A DNA stretch of 64,000 nt from Jiangella alba (GTDB taxonomy: Bacteria; Actinomycetota; Actinomycetes; Jiangellales; Jiangellaceae), in contig NZ_FNUC01000004.1 of NCBI RefSeq assembly GCF_900106035.1, forward strand, positions 868,001 through 932,000, given 5' to 3'. Numbering within the stretch: position 1 is the stretch's first letter; every line of letters starts with the position of its first letter. The notes under the pieces were generated by a model. That model worked only from the letters and a program-made list of their open reading frames with translations, searched no databases and was not told where the DNA came from. Below, piece by piece: positions 17,056 through 25,669 of this stretch. The position numbers and the translations under genes were made by a program.

Positions 17056-18567
17056 TCAGTCGTCCTCGTCCGGAGCGCCGCCGCGCTCGCCGAACCAGCC
17101 GGCCAGCCGGCCGCGTCGTCCGACGGCGCGCAGCCGGGCCTCGGTGGCGCGGCGCAGCGCCCGCGGCGCGACGATGAGGATCTCGTCGCCGTGCTGCAGC
17201 TTGGTCCGCGGGCCGGGCACCATCGACGTGTCGCCGCGGACGATCAGCGCGACGCCGACGCCCGGCGGCACGCGCAACTCGCCGATCTCGACGCCGTGCA
17301 GCTTGGAACCGGGCGGCACGCGGACGTGGATGAGGTCGGCGTCCAGGCGTTCCAGCGGCGCGGACTCGACGTCGGCGTCGCGGGTCGGGAAGGCCGGGAC
17401 CATGCCGAGCCGGGTCGCCAGCCACGGCAGCGTCGGCGCCTGGATCAGCGTGTACAGGACGCTGACGATGAAGACGACGGCGAACAGCCACTCGGCCCGC
17501 TCCACGCCCTCGGCCAGCGGGATGGTCGCGAACACGACCGGCACCGCACCACGCAGCCCGGCCCACGACACGAACACCTTCTCGCGGACGGACATCACGA
17601 ACGGCGCCGTCGCGGCCCACACCGAGATCGGCCGCGCGACGAACGTCAGCGCGGCCCCGGCGACGACGGCGGTGACGAACGCGCCGGGCATGTCCGACGG
17701 CGACGACAGCAGGCCGAGCATGACGAACAGCCCGATCTGCGCCAGCCACGCCAGCCCTTCGACGAACGACCGCGTGGCCGCGCGGTGCGGCAGCCGCGAG
17801 TTGCCCAGCACGAGCGCCGCGATGTACACCGCCGCGAACCCGCTCATGTGCGCGTACGCGCCGAGGGCGTACGCCAGCACCGTCAGCGTCAGCACGACCA
17901 GCGGGTACAGGCCTGACGCCGGCAGCGCGGTCCGGCGCAGGATGGCCGCACCCACCCGCCCCACCACGTAGCCCAGCGCGGCACCGCCGATCAGCTCGTA
18001 CACGACCGTCAGCCCGATCAGCAGGAAGCCCTCGGCGGGGCCGTGGCTGGCGCTCAGGATCGTCACCAGCACGATGGCCGGCGCGTCGTTGAGACCGGAC
18101 TCGGCCTCCAGCGCGCCGGACAGCCGTCGTCTCAACGGCAGCCGCCGCAGCGTCGAGAACACCGCGGCGGCGTCGGTCGGGGCGAAGATCGCGCCGAGCA
18201 GGATCGCCGGCAGCCAGTCGAGCCCGAGCAGGAAGTGCCCGATGATCGCGACGACCGCCGTGCTCACCACCACGCCGACGGTCGCCAGCGACAGGCCGAT
18301 GCCGAACACCGGCCGCGCCTCGTCCCAGTTCGTCGTCAGGCCGCCCTCGGCCAGGATGACGATGAGTGCGGCGTAGGCGAACGACTGCGCGAGGTCGGGG
18401 TCGGAGAACTGGACGCCCAGTCCCGATTCGCCGATGAGCACGCCGATCAGCAGGTACAGCACGAGACTCGGCAGCCCGAGCTTCACGCTGGCGCGGACCG
18501 CGACGACGGCGGCGATGAGCACGAGGGCGCCGCCGAGCAGGAAGACGTTGAGCGAGTCGACGGTCAC
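17056..18567 (-). CDS. Cation/proton antiporter, CPA1 type with TrkA-C domain
   Basis: A 503-residue membrane protein with about 12-13 helices in the first 400 residues. Exchanger motifs: GAIFAPTDAAAVFSTLRRLPLRRRLSGALEAESGLNDAPAIVLV and WAGLRGAVPVVFATIPLAEG. Residues from about 420 form a RCK/TrkA-C domain (LRVPPGVGVALIVRGDTSMVPGPRTKLQHGDEILIVAP), which binds regulatory ligands. This layout matches the CvrA/NhaP2 family of K+/H+ antiporters. Whether it moves K+ or Na+ cannot be told. The GTG at 18567 is used, with a G-rich Shine-Dalgarno (GGGGG) 6 bp upstream. It protects cytoplasmic pH or ion balance. Confidence 0.9.
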   Translation of the reverse strand: MTVDSLNVFLLGGALVLIAAVVAVRASVKLGLPSLVLYLLIGVLIGESGLGVQFSDPDLAQSFAYAALIVILAEGGLTTNWDEARPVFGIGLSLATVGVVVSTAVVAIIGHFLLGLDWLPAILLGAIFAPTDAAAVFSTLRRLPLRRRLSGALEAESGLNDAPAIVLVTILSASHGPAEGFLLIGLTVVYELIGGAALGYVVGRVGAAILRRTALPASGLYPLVVLTLTVLAYALGAYAHMSGFAAVYIAALVLGNSRLPHRAATRSFVEGLAWLAQIGLFVMLGLLSSPSDMPGAFVTAVVAGAALTFVARPISVWAATAPFVMSVREKVFVSWAGLRGAVPVVFATIPLAEGVERAEWLFAVVFIVSVLYTLIQAPTLPWLATRLGMVPAFPTRDADVESAPLERLDADLIHVRVPPGSKLHGVEIGELRVPPGVGVALIVRGDTSMVPGPRTKLQHGDEILIVAPRALRRATEARLRAVGRRGRLAGWFGERGGAPDEDD

Positions 18568-18681
18568 GCCGCACCCCCGTCCCTCGTCCCGGCGACCCAC
18601 GTCGCGGCAGGCCTAGAGCCTAAAGTGCGACAGCCTTGGTGACGTAACGAACGGATGAGCGCAGGGCGGAGCCACCGCGCG

Positions 18682-19926
18682 CTAGGACGCCGGCAACCAG
18701 GTGCGGGCCGCGGTGACGAGCGCCGTGACGCCGTTCGTGAGCGTCGGCTGGATCACCGGGGCGTAGTGGGGCGAGTGGTTGGACGGCACGGTGAGAAGGG
18801 CGGGGTCGGTCATGTCGCCGGTCGTGAACAGCGCCGGGTCGGTGCCACCGAGCAGCCAGTAGGACAAGGGTGCGGCGGCGCTCGTCGCCAGGATGCCGAC
18901 GTCCTCGCTGCCCGCACCGGCGCCGGGGTCGAGGATGTTGTCCGGTCCGAGCCAGGCGGCGAACGCGTCCAGGGTGCGGCCGAGGGCCGCGGGGTCGTTG
19001 ACGACGACGGGGAACCGTTCGATCTCGGTGATCGTGGGCTCCTCGGCCGCGCCGGCGACCGCGGCCTCGCCGCGGACGATGCGGTCGACGCTGTCGAGGA
19101 TGCGCTGGCGCACCCCGGTGTCGTAAGTGCGGATGTTCAGCTGCAACTCGGCCGCTCCGGGGATCACGTTGGCGGCGTCGCCGGCATGGATCGAGCCGAC
19201 GGTGAGAACGGCCGTCGCGGTGCTCGGGATCTCGCGCGAGATCACGGTCTGGAGCCGCAGGACGGTCTCGGCCGCCATCACGATCGGATCGATCGAGGCC
19301 TCGGGCATCGACCCGTGGGCACCCCGGCCGACGAGTCGCACGCGCAACGAGTCCGAGCCCGCGTAGGACGCGCCGGGATGCCCCGCGATCTTGCCCGCGG
19401 GCAACGGCGCCACGTGCTGGCCGAGCACGACCTCGGGCGCCGGGAAGCGGTCGTACAGGCCGTCGTCCACCATCGCCTGCGCTCCCGCGCCGAGCTCCTC
19501 CGCCGGTTGGAACACCACCACCAGCGTGCCGGACCAGCTCGCTCTGTCGGCGGCCAGCGCGTCGGCGGCGCCCAGGAGGCAGGTGGTGTGGAGGTCGTGA
19601 CCGCACGCGTGATCGACCGGAACGGTCGCCCCGCTCGCGTCGGTCGTGGTCGCCGTGCTGGCGTAGTCCAGCCCGGTGTCCTCCTCGACCGGGAGCGCGT
19701 CCATGTCGGCGCGCAGCAGTGCCGTGGGGCCGGACCCGTTCGTCAGCATGCCGACGATCCCGGTGCCGGCGACGCCCGTCGTCACGGCGAACCCGGAGGC
19801 GTTCAGTCGACGCGCGACGATCGCGGCGGTGCGGTGTTCCTGGAAGCCGAGCTCCGGATGCCGGTGCAGGTCCTTGTACAGCTCCGTGAGCGCCGGGTCG
19901 ATGGTGATGTTCTCGTGCATGGACAT
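18682..19926 (-). CDS. M20 family amidohydrolase
   Basis: A 414-residue zinc hydrolase of the hippurate/IAA-amino-acid hydrolase group: LHRHPELGFQEHRTA (19-33), ALLRADMDALPVEE, the metal motif DHACGHDLHT, QPAEELGAGAQAM (catalytic and metal Glu pair), and a late SNHSPHYAP with the final metal His. The dimerisation domain begins around VGRGAHGSMPEASIDP. The enzymes release amino acids from N-acyl or peptide conjugates, and the substrate is unknown here. No signal peptide is seen, so it is cytoplasmic. The ATG at 19926 has a GGGGGG stretch about 5 bp upstream; the ATG at 19920 is the alternative. Confidence 0.9.
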   Translation of the reverse strand: MSMHENITIDPALTELYKDLHRHPELGFQEHRTAAIVARRLNASGFAVTTGVAGTGIVGMLTNGSGPTALLRADMDALPVEEDTGLDYASTATTTDASGATVPVDHACGHDLHTTCLLGAADALAADRASWSGTLVVVFQPAEELGAGAQAMVDDGLYDRFPAPEVVLGQHVAPLPAGKIAGHPGASYAGSDSLRVRLVGRGAHGSMPEASIDPIVMAAETVLRLQTVISREIPSTATAVLTVGSIHAGDAANVIPGAAELQLNIRTYDTGVRQRILDSVDRIVRGEAAVAGAAEEPTITEIERFPVVVNDPAALGRTLDAFAAWLGPDNILDPGAGAGSEDVGILATSAAAPLSYWLLGGTDPALFTTGDMTDPALLTVPSNHSPHYAPVIQPTLTNGVTALVTAARTWLPAS

Positions 19927-20020
19927 GGCGTCCCCCCGCCTCGAGCCCCTTCAGGCTAGGAGGGCGACCATGCGGAGGGCGACTGAGCTGGTCTGACGTG
20001 GTCCAGTGCGTCGGCACGAC

Positions 20021-20055
20021 GAAGGGCCCCACCGGTGACACGGGTGGGGCCCTTC
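20021..20055 (-). terminator. Hairpin downstream of tRNA-Ser(CGA)
   Basis: GAAGGGCCCCACC (20021-20033) and GGTGGGGCCCTTC (20043-20055) form a perfect 13-bp stem with a 9-nt loop, starting just past the tRNA 3' end on the minus strand. Confidence 0.75.
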
Positions 20056-20059
20056 GGCC

Positions 20060-20149
20060 TGGCGGTAGCGGTGGGATTTGAACCCACGGTGGAGTTGCCC
20101 CCACACACGCTTTCGAGGCGTGCTCCTTAGGCCGCTCGGACACGCTACC
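20060..20149 (-). tRNA. tRNA-Ser(CGA)
   Basis: On the minus strand the acceptor GGTAGCG (20149-20143) pairs with CGCTACC (complement of 20064-20070). The anticodon loop CTCGAAA gives anticodon CGA, reading UCG. The variable arm is long, the T-loop is GTTCAAATC, and CCA is encoded (20060-20062). Confidence 0.95.
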
Positions 20150-20205
20150 GCCGTCGAGGGTACCGGAGCCTCGGTGCGTCTAGGAAATCGGGCGGCCGGC
20201 CGTGA

Positions 20206-20630
20206 TCATGACGTGCAGACGGCCCAGTGCGGGCGATGTCGGCCGGCTGCGGCTCGGAACCAGAACCGCAGGTACGGGTCGGCGACGCGGTGCCGCCGCA
20301 GCCGGCTGTTCGGCGCCGCACCGGCGGGCACGTCGGCCGCGACCACCCCGCCGATACCCGTGAGCACCTTCAGGCCGCGGGTGACGGCGGTCTGCGCCGT
20401 CGCGGTGTCGCCGTCGATGCTCTGCGCGACCCGCGAGAACTCGTCGAGAACCACGACGGCCGGCGACGTTGCAGCGTGAGCCGCAGCCGGCCGGAGAACT
20501 CGTCCCACGACGCCGGCGTCGCAGCCGCGGCCCGTCGCCGCGACCTCCGCGAGCTCGCGGAGCAGCCGGGCCAGCAGTCGCCGACGGCCATGGAACCGGC
20601 TGGAGTCACCGTCACCCATGTATCAGACAT
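20206..20630 (-). pseudogene. Remnant of an archaeal-type (PF01637/DUF234) ATPase
   Basis: Two overlapping minus-strand frames hold pieces of one protein. One has PASWDEFSGRLRLTL; the other has SPAVVVLDEFSRVAQ (Walker B-like) and RHRVADPYLRFWFRA, the C-terminal signature of this ATPase family. The P-loop is missing, the pieces are in different frames, and only about 80 residues separate the Walker B-like piece from the C-terminal piece. So this is a decayed, internally deleted copy. It adjoins tRNA-Ser(CGA), a plausible integration site. No function is expected. Confidence 0.65.
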
Positions 20631-20639
20631 CGATGAATG

Positions 20640-21113
20640 TCAGGTGCGCTGGGCGGCGAAGAACGCGCGGACCAGCGCGCCGCACTCGTCGGCGAGGACG
20701 CCGGCCAGCACCTCGGGGCGGTGGTTGAGCCGGCGGTCACGGACGAGGTCCCAGAGCGAGCCGACGGCGCCCGCCTTGGGGTCGGGCGCGCCATAGACGA
20801 GCCGGTCGACGCGGGCCAGCACGAGCGCGCCGGCGCACATCGAGCACGGCTCCATCGTGACGACCAGCGTGCACCCCTCCAGCCGCCAGGTTCCGGCCGC
20901 GGCCGCCGCCGCGCGCAGCGCCAGCACCTCGGCGTGCGCCGTCGGGTCGGCGTCGGCCTCGCGCCGGTTGCGCCCGCGCCCGAGCACCGCGCCGCCCGCG
21001 TCGACCACGACGGCGCCGATCGGGACGTCACCCGTCGACGGCGCCAGCTCGGCCTCGGCCAGCGCGAGGCGCATGTGCGGCTCGTGGCGCCGGCCGGCCG
21101 GTCCCGCGGACAT
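20640..21113 (-). CDS. tadA: tRNA adenosine(34) deaminase
   Basis: A 157-residue cytidine-deaminase-fold enzyme that converts A34 to inosine in tRNA-Arg(ACG). Motifs: HAEVLALRAA, with the zinc-binding His and catalytic Glu, and the zinc cysteines in TMEPCSMCAGALVLARVDRLVYGAPDPKAGAVGS. The ATG at 21113 (MSAGPAGRRHEPHMRLALAEA) is preferred over a longer frame; an internal Met just before RLALAEA is also possible. The deaminase-associated gene found beside it in many actinobacteria is here at 22543, on the far side of the GDH-like gene. Confidence 0.93.
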   Translation of the reverse strand: MSAGPAGRRHEPHMRLALAEAELAPSTGDVPIGAVVVDAGGAVLGRGRNRREADADPTAHAEVLALRAAAAAAGTWRLEGCTLVVTMEPCSMCAGALVLARVDRLVYGAPDPKAGAVGSLWDLVRDRRLNHRPEVLAGVLADECGALVRAFFAAQRT

Positions 21114-21267
21114 GCCCCCGACGATACGTGCCGCGGAGGTAAGGCGGGTCACACCCGCCGGCGGCGGCATTCTCAGCGTCGCCACAGGAAGCACGCGAAA
21201 CCCTTGATGCGATCAGCCAACTGATGCCAAGCTTAGAAGAACGAGCGTTCGCTTTACGGGAGATCCC

Positions 21268-22539
21268 ATGACCCTCACCTCCCTCTCGATGATCGACCGC
21301 GGTCTCACCCCCGACATCGCCGTGGCCGCGTCGGTCGACCGCGCGGCCGAGCAGCTCGAACTGCGTCCCGGCGTGAACGAGCTGCTCAAACTGCACGACC
21401 GCGAGCTCGGCGTGCAGCTGCCGCTGCGCCGCGACGACGGCAGCATCGCCGTCGTGCAGGGGTACCGCGTCCAGCACAACGCCGCCCGCGGGCCGTACCT
21501 CGGCGGGCTGCGCTTCCACCCGCGCGCCGACCTCCAGCAGACCCGCGCGCTGGCGTCGCTGACGACGTGGCGCTCGGCGCTGCACGGCCTGCCGTTCGGT
21601 GGCGCCCAGGGCAGCCTGCTGATCGACCCGTCCGACTACTCGACGACGGAGCTCGAGGCGCTCACGCGGCGCTACGCGCTCGCCGTCAGCCACGTCATGG
21701 GGCCGCGGCTCGACATCGCCGCGCCCGACCTCAACACCGATGCGCGCGTCATGGCGTGGTTCCTCGACGCGTACGGAAGCCGGCACGGGCACGCGCCCGG
21801 CGTGGTCACGGGCAAGCCGCTCGGTCTCGGCGGCGTGTCCGGCGGCGACGCCGCTGCCGGGCGCGGGCTGGTGTACGTGCTCGAGGCGGCGGCCCGGCGC
21901 TGGGGCATCGACCTCGGGGCGCAGCGCGTGGCGATCCAGGGCTTCGGCCACGTCGGCTCCTGGGTGGCCCGCGAGCTGTTCGTGCGCGGCGTGCGGGTGG
22001 TCGCGGTCGGCGACGCCGGCGGCGCGGTGCTGAACGAGCGCGGGCTGGACGTCCCTGAACTGCTGCGCGCCACCGCCGCCGGCTACTCCGTCGCCGACTC
22101 CCGGGCGCCGCTGCAGCGCATCGCGCCGGACGAGCTGCTGACGCTCGACTGCGACGTGCTGATCCCGGCGGCCACCGGGGAGGTGCTGACGGCGTTCAAC
22201 GTCGACGGCGTGCGCGCGGGCATCGTGGTCGAGGGCGCCGCGCACCCCGTCACGCCTGAGGCCGACGCCGTCCTCGACGCGCGCGGGGTGCGGGTCGTGC
22301 CCGACCTCCTGGCCGGTGGCGGCGCGGCCATCGCCGCGTACGCCGAGTGGGCACAGGGCGTGGCGGGCGTGCCCTGGGACGAGCTGCGGCTGGCGACGGA
22401 GCTGCGCGGGCGCATCGAGCGGACGTTCACCGAGGTCGCGGAGTTCAGCGAAGAGCACCACTGCAGCTACCGGCAGGCGGCCTACTCGCTCGCCGTCGAC
22501 CGCGTCGCATCGGCCATGCAGCTGCGCGGCGGTCTCTGA
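21268..22539 (+). CDS. Glu/Leu/Phe/Val dehydrogenase-like protein lacking the key lysines
   Basis: A 423-residue protein aligned along its length with glutamate dehydrogenases: GYRVQHNAARGPYLGGLRFHP (65-85), LPFGGAQGSLLIDP (108-121), APDLNTDARVMAW (152-164) and the NAD-binding QGFGHVGSWVARELF. Compared with the family signature, the substrate lysine of GPYKGG is Leu78, the catalytic lysine of GGAKGG is Gln114, and the lysine between them is Arg102. Asp154 is kept. Normal oxidative deamination is therefore doubtful. It may be a regulatory pseudoenzyme or use another substrate. The ATG has GGGAG 6 bp upstream. The nucleotide-binding half looks intact. Confidence 0.85.
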   Translation: MTLTSLSMIDRGLTPDIAVAASVDRAAEQLELRPGVNELLKLHDRELGVQLPLRRDDGSIAVVQGYRVQHNAARGPYLGGLRFHPRADLQQTRALASLTTWRSALHGLPFGGAQGSLLIDPSDYSTTELEALTRRYALAVSHVMGPRLDIAAPDLNTDARVMAWFLDAYGSRHGHAPGVVTGKPLGLGGVSGGDAAAGRGLVYVLEAAARRWGIDLGAQRVAIQGFGHVGSWVARELFVRGVRVVAVGDAGGAVLNERGLDVPELLRATAAGYSVADSRAPLQRIAPDELLTLDCDVLIPAATGEVLTAFNVDGVRAGIVVEGAAHPVTPEADAVLDARGVRVVPDLLAGGGAAIAAYAEWAQGVAGVPWDELRLATELRGRIERTFTEVAEFSEEHHCSYRQAAYSLAVDRVASAMQLRGGL

Positions 22540-22542
22540 CGA

Positions 22543-23013
22543 TCAGGGCAGGACGTCGTCCAACTGCGGGCCGAAACCGGCCCGGGCGGCGATGCGCAGC
22601 AGCAGTTCGTCGGGGTAGGTGTCGAGGTCGCAGATCGCGGCCAGCGACATCGGGTCGACGCCGAGGTCGGCGAAGATCGTCAGGTCGCCGGCCGGCTGCG
22701 CCTGGTCGTCGTCGTCAGGAAACGGCAGCCCGAGCCGCTCGACGACGTCGCGGGCCATCGGCCAGTCGGTCGCGGCGGTGACGTCGGACAGCAGCAGCCG
22801 CAGGTCGTCACCGATCAGCCGGGCCGCGTAGAAGAAGTCCTCGTCGACGGAGACGAAGGCCAGCGACCCGGCGTCGCCCGGCCGCTCGCGCAGCACGGCG
22901 ACCAGCTTGCCGAGATCGTTCCCGAGCTCTCGCGGCGCGGTCTCGACCAGCCAGCGCCCGGCCTCGCGGTACGCCACGACCACGAAGTCGACGACGCCCT
23001 CAGTGTCGGACAC
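22543..23013 (-). CDS. tRNA adenosine deaminase-associated protein
   Basis: A 156-residue acidic protein of the actinobacterial family usually encoded beside tadA: VVDFVVVAYREAGRWLVETAPREL, SLAFVSVDEDFFYAARLIGDDLRLLLSDVTAATDWPMARDVVERLG, then FADLGVDPMSLAAICDLDTYPDELLLRIAARAGFG. The link to tRNA editing rests on genomic neighbourhood only. Here the GDH-like gene separates it from tadA, and it is convergent with that gene, 3 bp apart. No signal or membrane segment is present. Confidence 0.85.
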   Translation of the reverse strand: MSDTEGVVDFVVVAYREAGRWLVETAPRELGNDLGKLVAVLRERPGDAGSLAFVSVDEDFFYAARLIGDDLRLLLSDVTAATDWPMARDVVERLGLPFPDDDDQAQPAGDLTIFADLGVDPMSLAAICDLDTYPDELLLRIAARAGFGPQLDDVLP

Positions 23014-23027
23014 CGGCGGAGCGGCTT

Positions 23028-23237
23028 CTACATGCTCTGCCGTAGCCGCCCGCGCAGGCCGGCGGTGCGGCCGTGCCAGGGGGTGGAACGAGCGAGCAGC
23101 GCGCGGGCCTCCGCCAGTTCGCGGAGGAAGACCGCCCGCTGACGCAGGCGTGCGGCATCGGCGACGAGTTCGCCGCCGGCAGATGGGGGATCGTCTGTAC
23201 CCGAGCCGACGGGCTCGGCTATGGCGCCCTCGGGCAT
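23028..23237 (-). CDS. Small helical hypothetical protein
   Basis: A 69-residue frame from the ATG at 23237, with GGAGG 4 bp upstream, ends 14 bp before the start of the deaminase-associated gene. The C-terminal half is an Arg/Ala/Leu-rich helix (AARLRQRAVFLRELAEARALLARS). I do not recognise it. The good ribosome site and same-strand spacing favour a real small gene in what would otherwise be a 328-bp gap. Composition alone could produce such a frame in this GC-rich genome. Confidence 0.45.
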   Translation of the reverse strand: MPEGAIAEPVGSGTDDPPSAGGELVADAARLRQRAVFLRELAEARALLARSTPWHGRTAGLRGRLRQSM

Positions 23238-23341
23238 CTGGCCTCCGTTCTTCAGACGCAACCCCTGCACACTCTCGGGGACGCTAGCACCAGCACACCC
23301 AACTGGTCGAGAGCGTGCCCGTATTCATATAAGTTCCTGGC

Positions 23342-23983
23342 ATGCGTCTGCTGGCCGTCGATCACCCTCTCGTCGCGCACAAGCTCACCGTGCTGCGCAA
23401 CGTCCGCACCGACTCGCCCACCTTCCGGCGACTGGCCGACGAGCTGGTCACGCTGCTGGCCTACGAGGCCACCCGTGAGGCGCGCGTCGACTCCGTCGAG
23501 ATCCAGACGCCGGTCTCGCCGACCACCGGCGTGAAGCTCAGCTCGCCGAAGCCGCTGATCGTACCGATCCTGCGAGCCGGGCTCGGCATGCTCGACGGCA
23601 TGGCCCGGCTGGTCCCCACAGCCGAGGTCGGCTTCCTCGGCATGATCCGCGACGAAGACACCCTGCAGGCCACCACGTACGCCACCCGGCTGCCCGACGA
23701 CCTCACCGGGCGGCAGTGCTACGTCCTCGACCCCATGCTGGCCACGGGCGGCACGCTGGCGGCGGCCGTGCGGTTCCTCGTCGACCGCGGCGCCGACGAC
23801 ATCACCGCCGTGTGCCTGCTGGCCGCGCCCGAGGGCGTGCAGCACCTCGACGACGAGACGCGCGAGCTGGGCGTACCGGTCACGGTGGTGACGGCGGCGG
23901 TCGACGAGCGGCTGAACGAGAAGGGCTACATCGTGCCCGGCCTCGGCGACGCCGGCGACCGCCTCTACGGCGTCGTCGACTGA
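23342..23983 (+). CDS. upp: Uracil phosphoribosyltransferase
   Basis: A 213-residue salvage enzyme that makes UMP from uracil and PRPP. Family motifs: [15 protein letters not shown] at the start, [13 protein letters not shown], the PRPP loop [17 protein letters not shown], and the uracil-binding end [22 protein letters not shown]. The length is standard. Positions 23281-23341 upstream hold its promoter region. A TATAAGTT-like AT stretch at about 23328 precedes the ATG closely, which may mean a very short or absent leader. Confidence 0.97.
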   Translation: MRLLAVDHPLVAHKLTVLRNVRTDSPTFRRLADELVTLLAYEATREARVDSVEIQTPVSPTTGVKLSSPKPLIVPILRAGLGMLDGMARLVPTAEVGFLGMIRDEDTLQATTYATRLPDDLTGRQCYVLDPMLATGGTLAAAVRFLVDRGADDITAVCLLAAPEGVQHLDDETRELGVPVTVVTAAVDERLNEKGYIVPGLGDAGDRLYGVVD

Positions 23984-23990
23984 CGCCCGC

Positions 23991-25361
23991 TCAGAGCGAC
24001 TTCAGCGCCGTCACGAGCGCCGTGAGCGACGCCTTCGCGTCACCGAACAGCAGCGTCGTCTTCGCGTCGAAGAGCAGCTCGTTCTCGATGCCGGCGAACC
24101 CGGGCCGCATCGAGCGCTTGAGGAACACGATCGCGCCGGCGTGGTCGGCGTCGAGGATCGGCATGCCGTAGATCGGCGACCCCGGCGACGTCCGCGCCGA
24201 CGGGTTGACCACGTCGTTCGCCCCGACCACCAGCGCGACGTCGGCCGTGCGCAGCTGGCCGTTGGCGGTGTCCATCTCCAGCAGCTGCTCGTACGGCACG
24301 TTCGCCTCGGCGAGCAGCACGTTCATGTGTCCCGGCATGCGCCCGGCCACCGGGTGAATGGCGTAGCCGACTTCGACGCCGCGCTTCTCCAGCAGGTCGA
24401 CCAGCTCGCGGATCGTGTGCTGCGCCTGCGCCACCGCCAGCCCGTACCCCGGCACGACGATGACCTTGCGGGCGTACGCGAGCATGATCGCGACGTCGTC
24501 CGGACCGGCCGACCGGACCGGGCGGTCCGACACCTCGCCACCGCCCGCCGACGAGCCGCCCTTGAACGCGCCGAACAGGATCGACGACACCGAGCGGCCC
24601 ATCGCGCGCGCCATGGCCCGGGTGAGGATCGTGCCGCTGGCGCCGACCAGCGTGCCGGCCACCAGCAGCAGCGCGTTCTCCAGCACGTACCCGCCGGCGG
24701 CGACCGCCAGCCCGGTGAACGCGTTGAGCAGCGAGATGACGATCGGCACGTCCGCGCCGCCGACAGGCAGCACCAGCAGCACGCCGGCCAGCAGCCCGAC
24801 GATCGCCAGGATGATCGCCAGCGTCACGCTGCCGGTCGCGACCGTCCACACGCCCAGCCCGACCGCCGCGACCAGAACGCCGCCGAACACGAACGGCCCA
24901 CCGGGGAACGTGATCGGGCGGCCGGTCATCAGCTCCTGCAGCTTGAGGAAGGTGATGACGGACCCGGAGAACGACACCGCGCCGATCAGGATCGTGAACG
25001 CGGACGCCGCGAGCGCGCCGTCGGACAGCAGGTCGGCGTGGCGCAGCTCGAGGATCGCGACGAGGGCGGCGGCGCCACCGCCGACGCCGTTGAAGAGCGC
25101 GACCAGCTGCGGCATCGCCGTCATCGCGACCCGCCGGGCGCCCAGAGCGCCCGGGACCGCGCCCACCACGACGGCGAGCAGGATCCAGCCGAGGTTGTCG
25201 ATGTCGTAGGCGATGAACGTGACGACGACGGCGAGCAGCGCGCCGAACGCGCCGATCAGGTTGCCGCGCCGCGCGGACTTCGGCGACGAGAGGCCCTTGA
25301 GGGCGAGGATGAAGCAGACGGCGGCGACGACGTAGCAGACCTGGGCCCAGACGGGGATCAC
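23991..25361 (-). CDS. pntB: NAD(P) transhydrogenase subunit beta
   Basis: A 456-residue membrane protein. Several helices in the first 280 residues form the proton channel (FIALKGLSS-like start, FNGVGGGAAALVAI, GSVITFLKLQELMTGRPITFPGG). The C-terminal NADP-binding domain III carries VIVVPGYGLAVAQAQHTIRELVDLLE, YAIHPVAGRMPGHMNVLLAEANVPY, and ALVVGANDVVNPSA. The complex couples hydride transfer from NADH to NADP+ with proton entry, supplying NADPH. The GTG start at 25361 overlaps the previous subunit's stop (GTGA). Upp is convergent, 7 bp away. Confidence 0.97.
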   Translation of the reverse strand: MIPVWAQVCYVVAAVCFILALKGLSSPKSARRGNLIGAFGALLAVVVTFIAYDIDNLGWILLAVVVGAVPGALGARRVAMTAMPQLVALFNGVGGGAAALVAILELRHADLLSDGALAASAFTILIGAVSFSGSVITFLKLQELMTGRPITFPGGPFVFGGVLVAAVGLGVWTVATGSVTLAIILAIVGLLAGVLLVLPVGGADVPIVISLLNAFTGLAVAAGGYVLENALLLVAGTLVGASGTILTRAMARAMGRSVSSILFGAFKGGSSAGGGEVSDRPVRSAGPDDVAIMLAYARKVIVVPGYGLAVAQAQHTIRELVDLLEKRGVEVGYAIHPVAGRMPGHMNVLLAEANVPYEQLLEMDTANGQLRTADVALVVGANDVVNPSARTSPGSPIYGMPILDADHAGAIVFLKRSMRPGFAGIENELLFDAKTTLLFGDAKASLTALVTALKSL

Positions 25362-25669
25362 GCGCCGCCCTCCTCATCACGGGCGGAGCGCGGTTTCCCG
25401 CCGAACATCTCGAGCATCCGGTCGGTGACGACGAACCCGCCGACCAGGTTCAGTGTCGCCAGCACGACCGCGATCAGCGCGACCACCAGCACGCCGGCCT
25501 CGTCCGCCGTCCCGGCCACGATGACCGCGCCGACGAGGATGACGCCGTGGATCGCGTTGGCGCCGGACATCAGCGGCGTGTGCAGCGTGGACGAGACCTT
25601 CGACACGACCTCGAACCCCACGAACACCGCCAGCACGAACACCGTCAGTAGCGCGACGCCCTCGGTCAC
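25358..25669 (-). CDS. pntAB: NAD(P) transhydrogenase subunit alpha 2 (membrane part)
   Basis: A 103-residue protein with three to four hydrophobic helices, including LLTVFVLAVFVGFEVVSKVSSTLHTPLMSGANAIHGVILVGAVIV, the signature of transhydrogenase domain II on the alpha side. In E. coli it is fused to the NAD-binding part; here the two are separate genes, the split form common in actinobacteria. GTG starts overlap at both junctions (GTGA), so all three subunits are translationally coupled. Confidence 0.95.
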   Translation of the reverse strand: MTEGVALLTVFVLAVFVGFEVVSKVSSTLHTPLMSGANAIHGVILVGAVIVAGTADEAGVLVVALIAVVLATLNLVGGFVVTDRMLEMFGGKPRSARDEEGGA

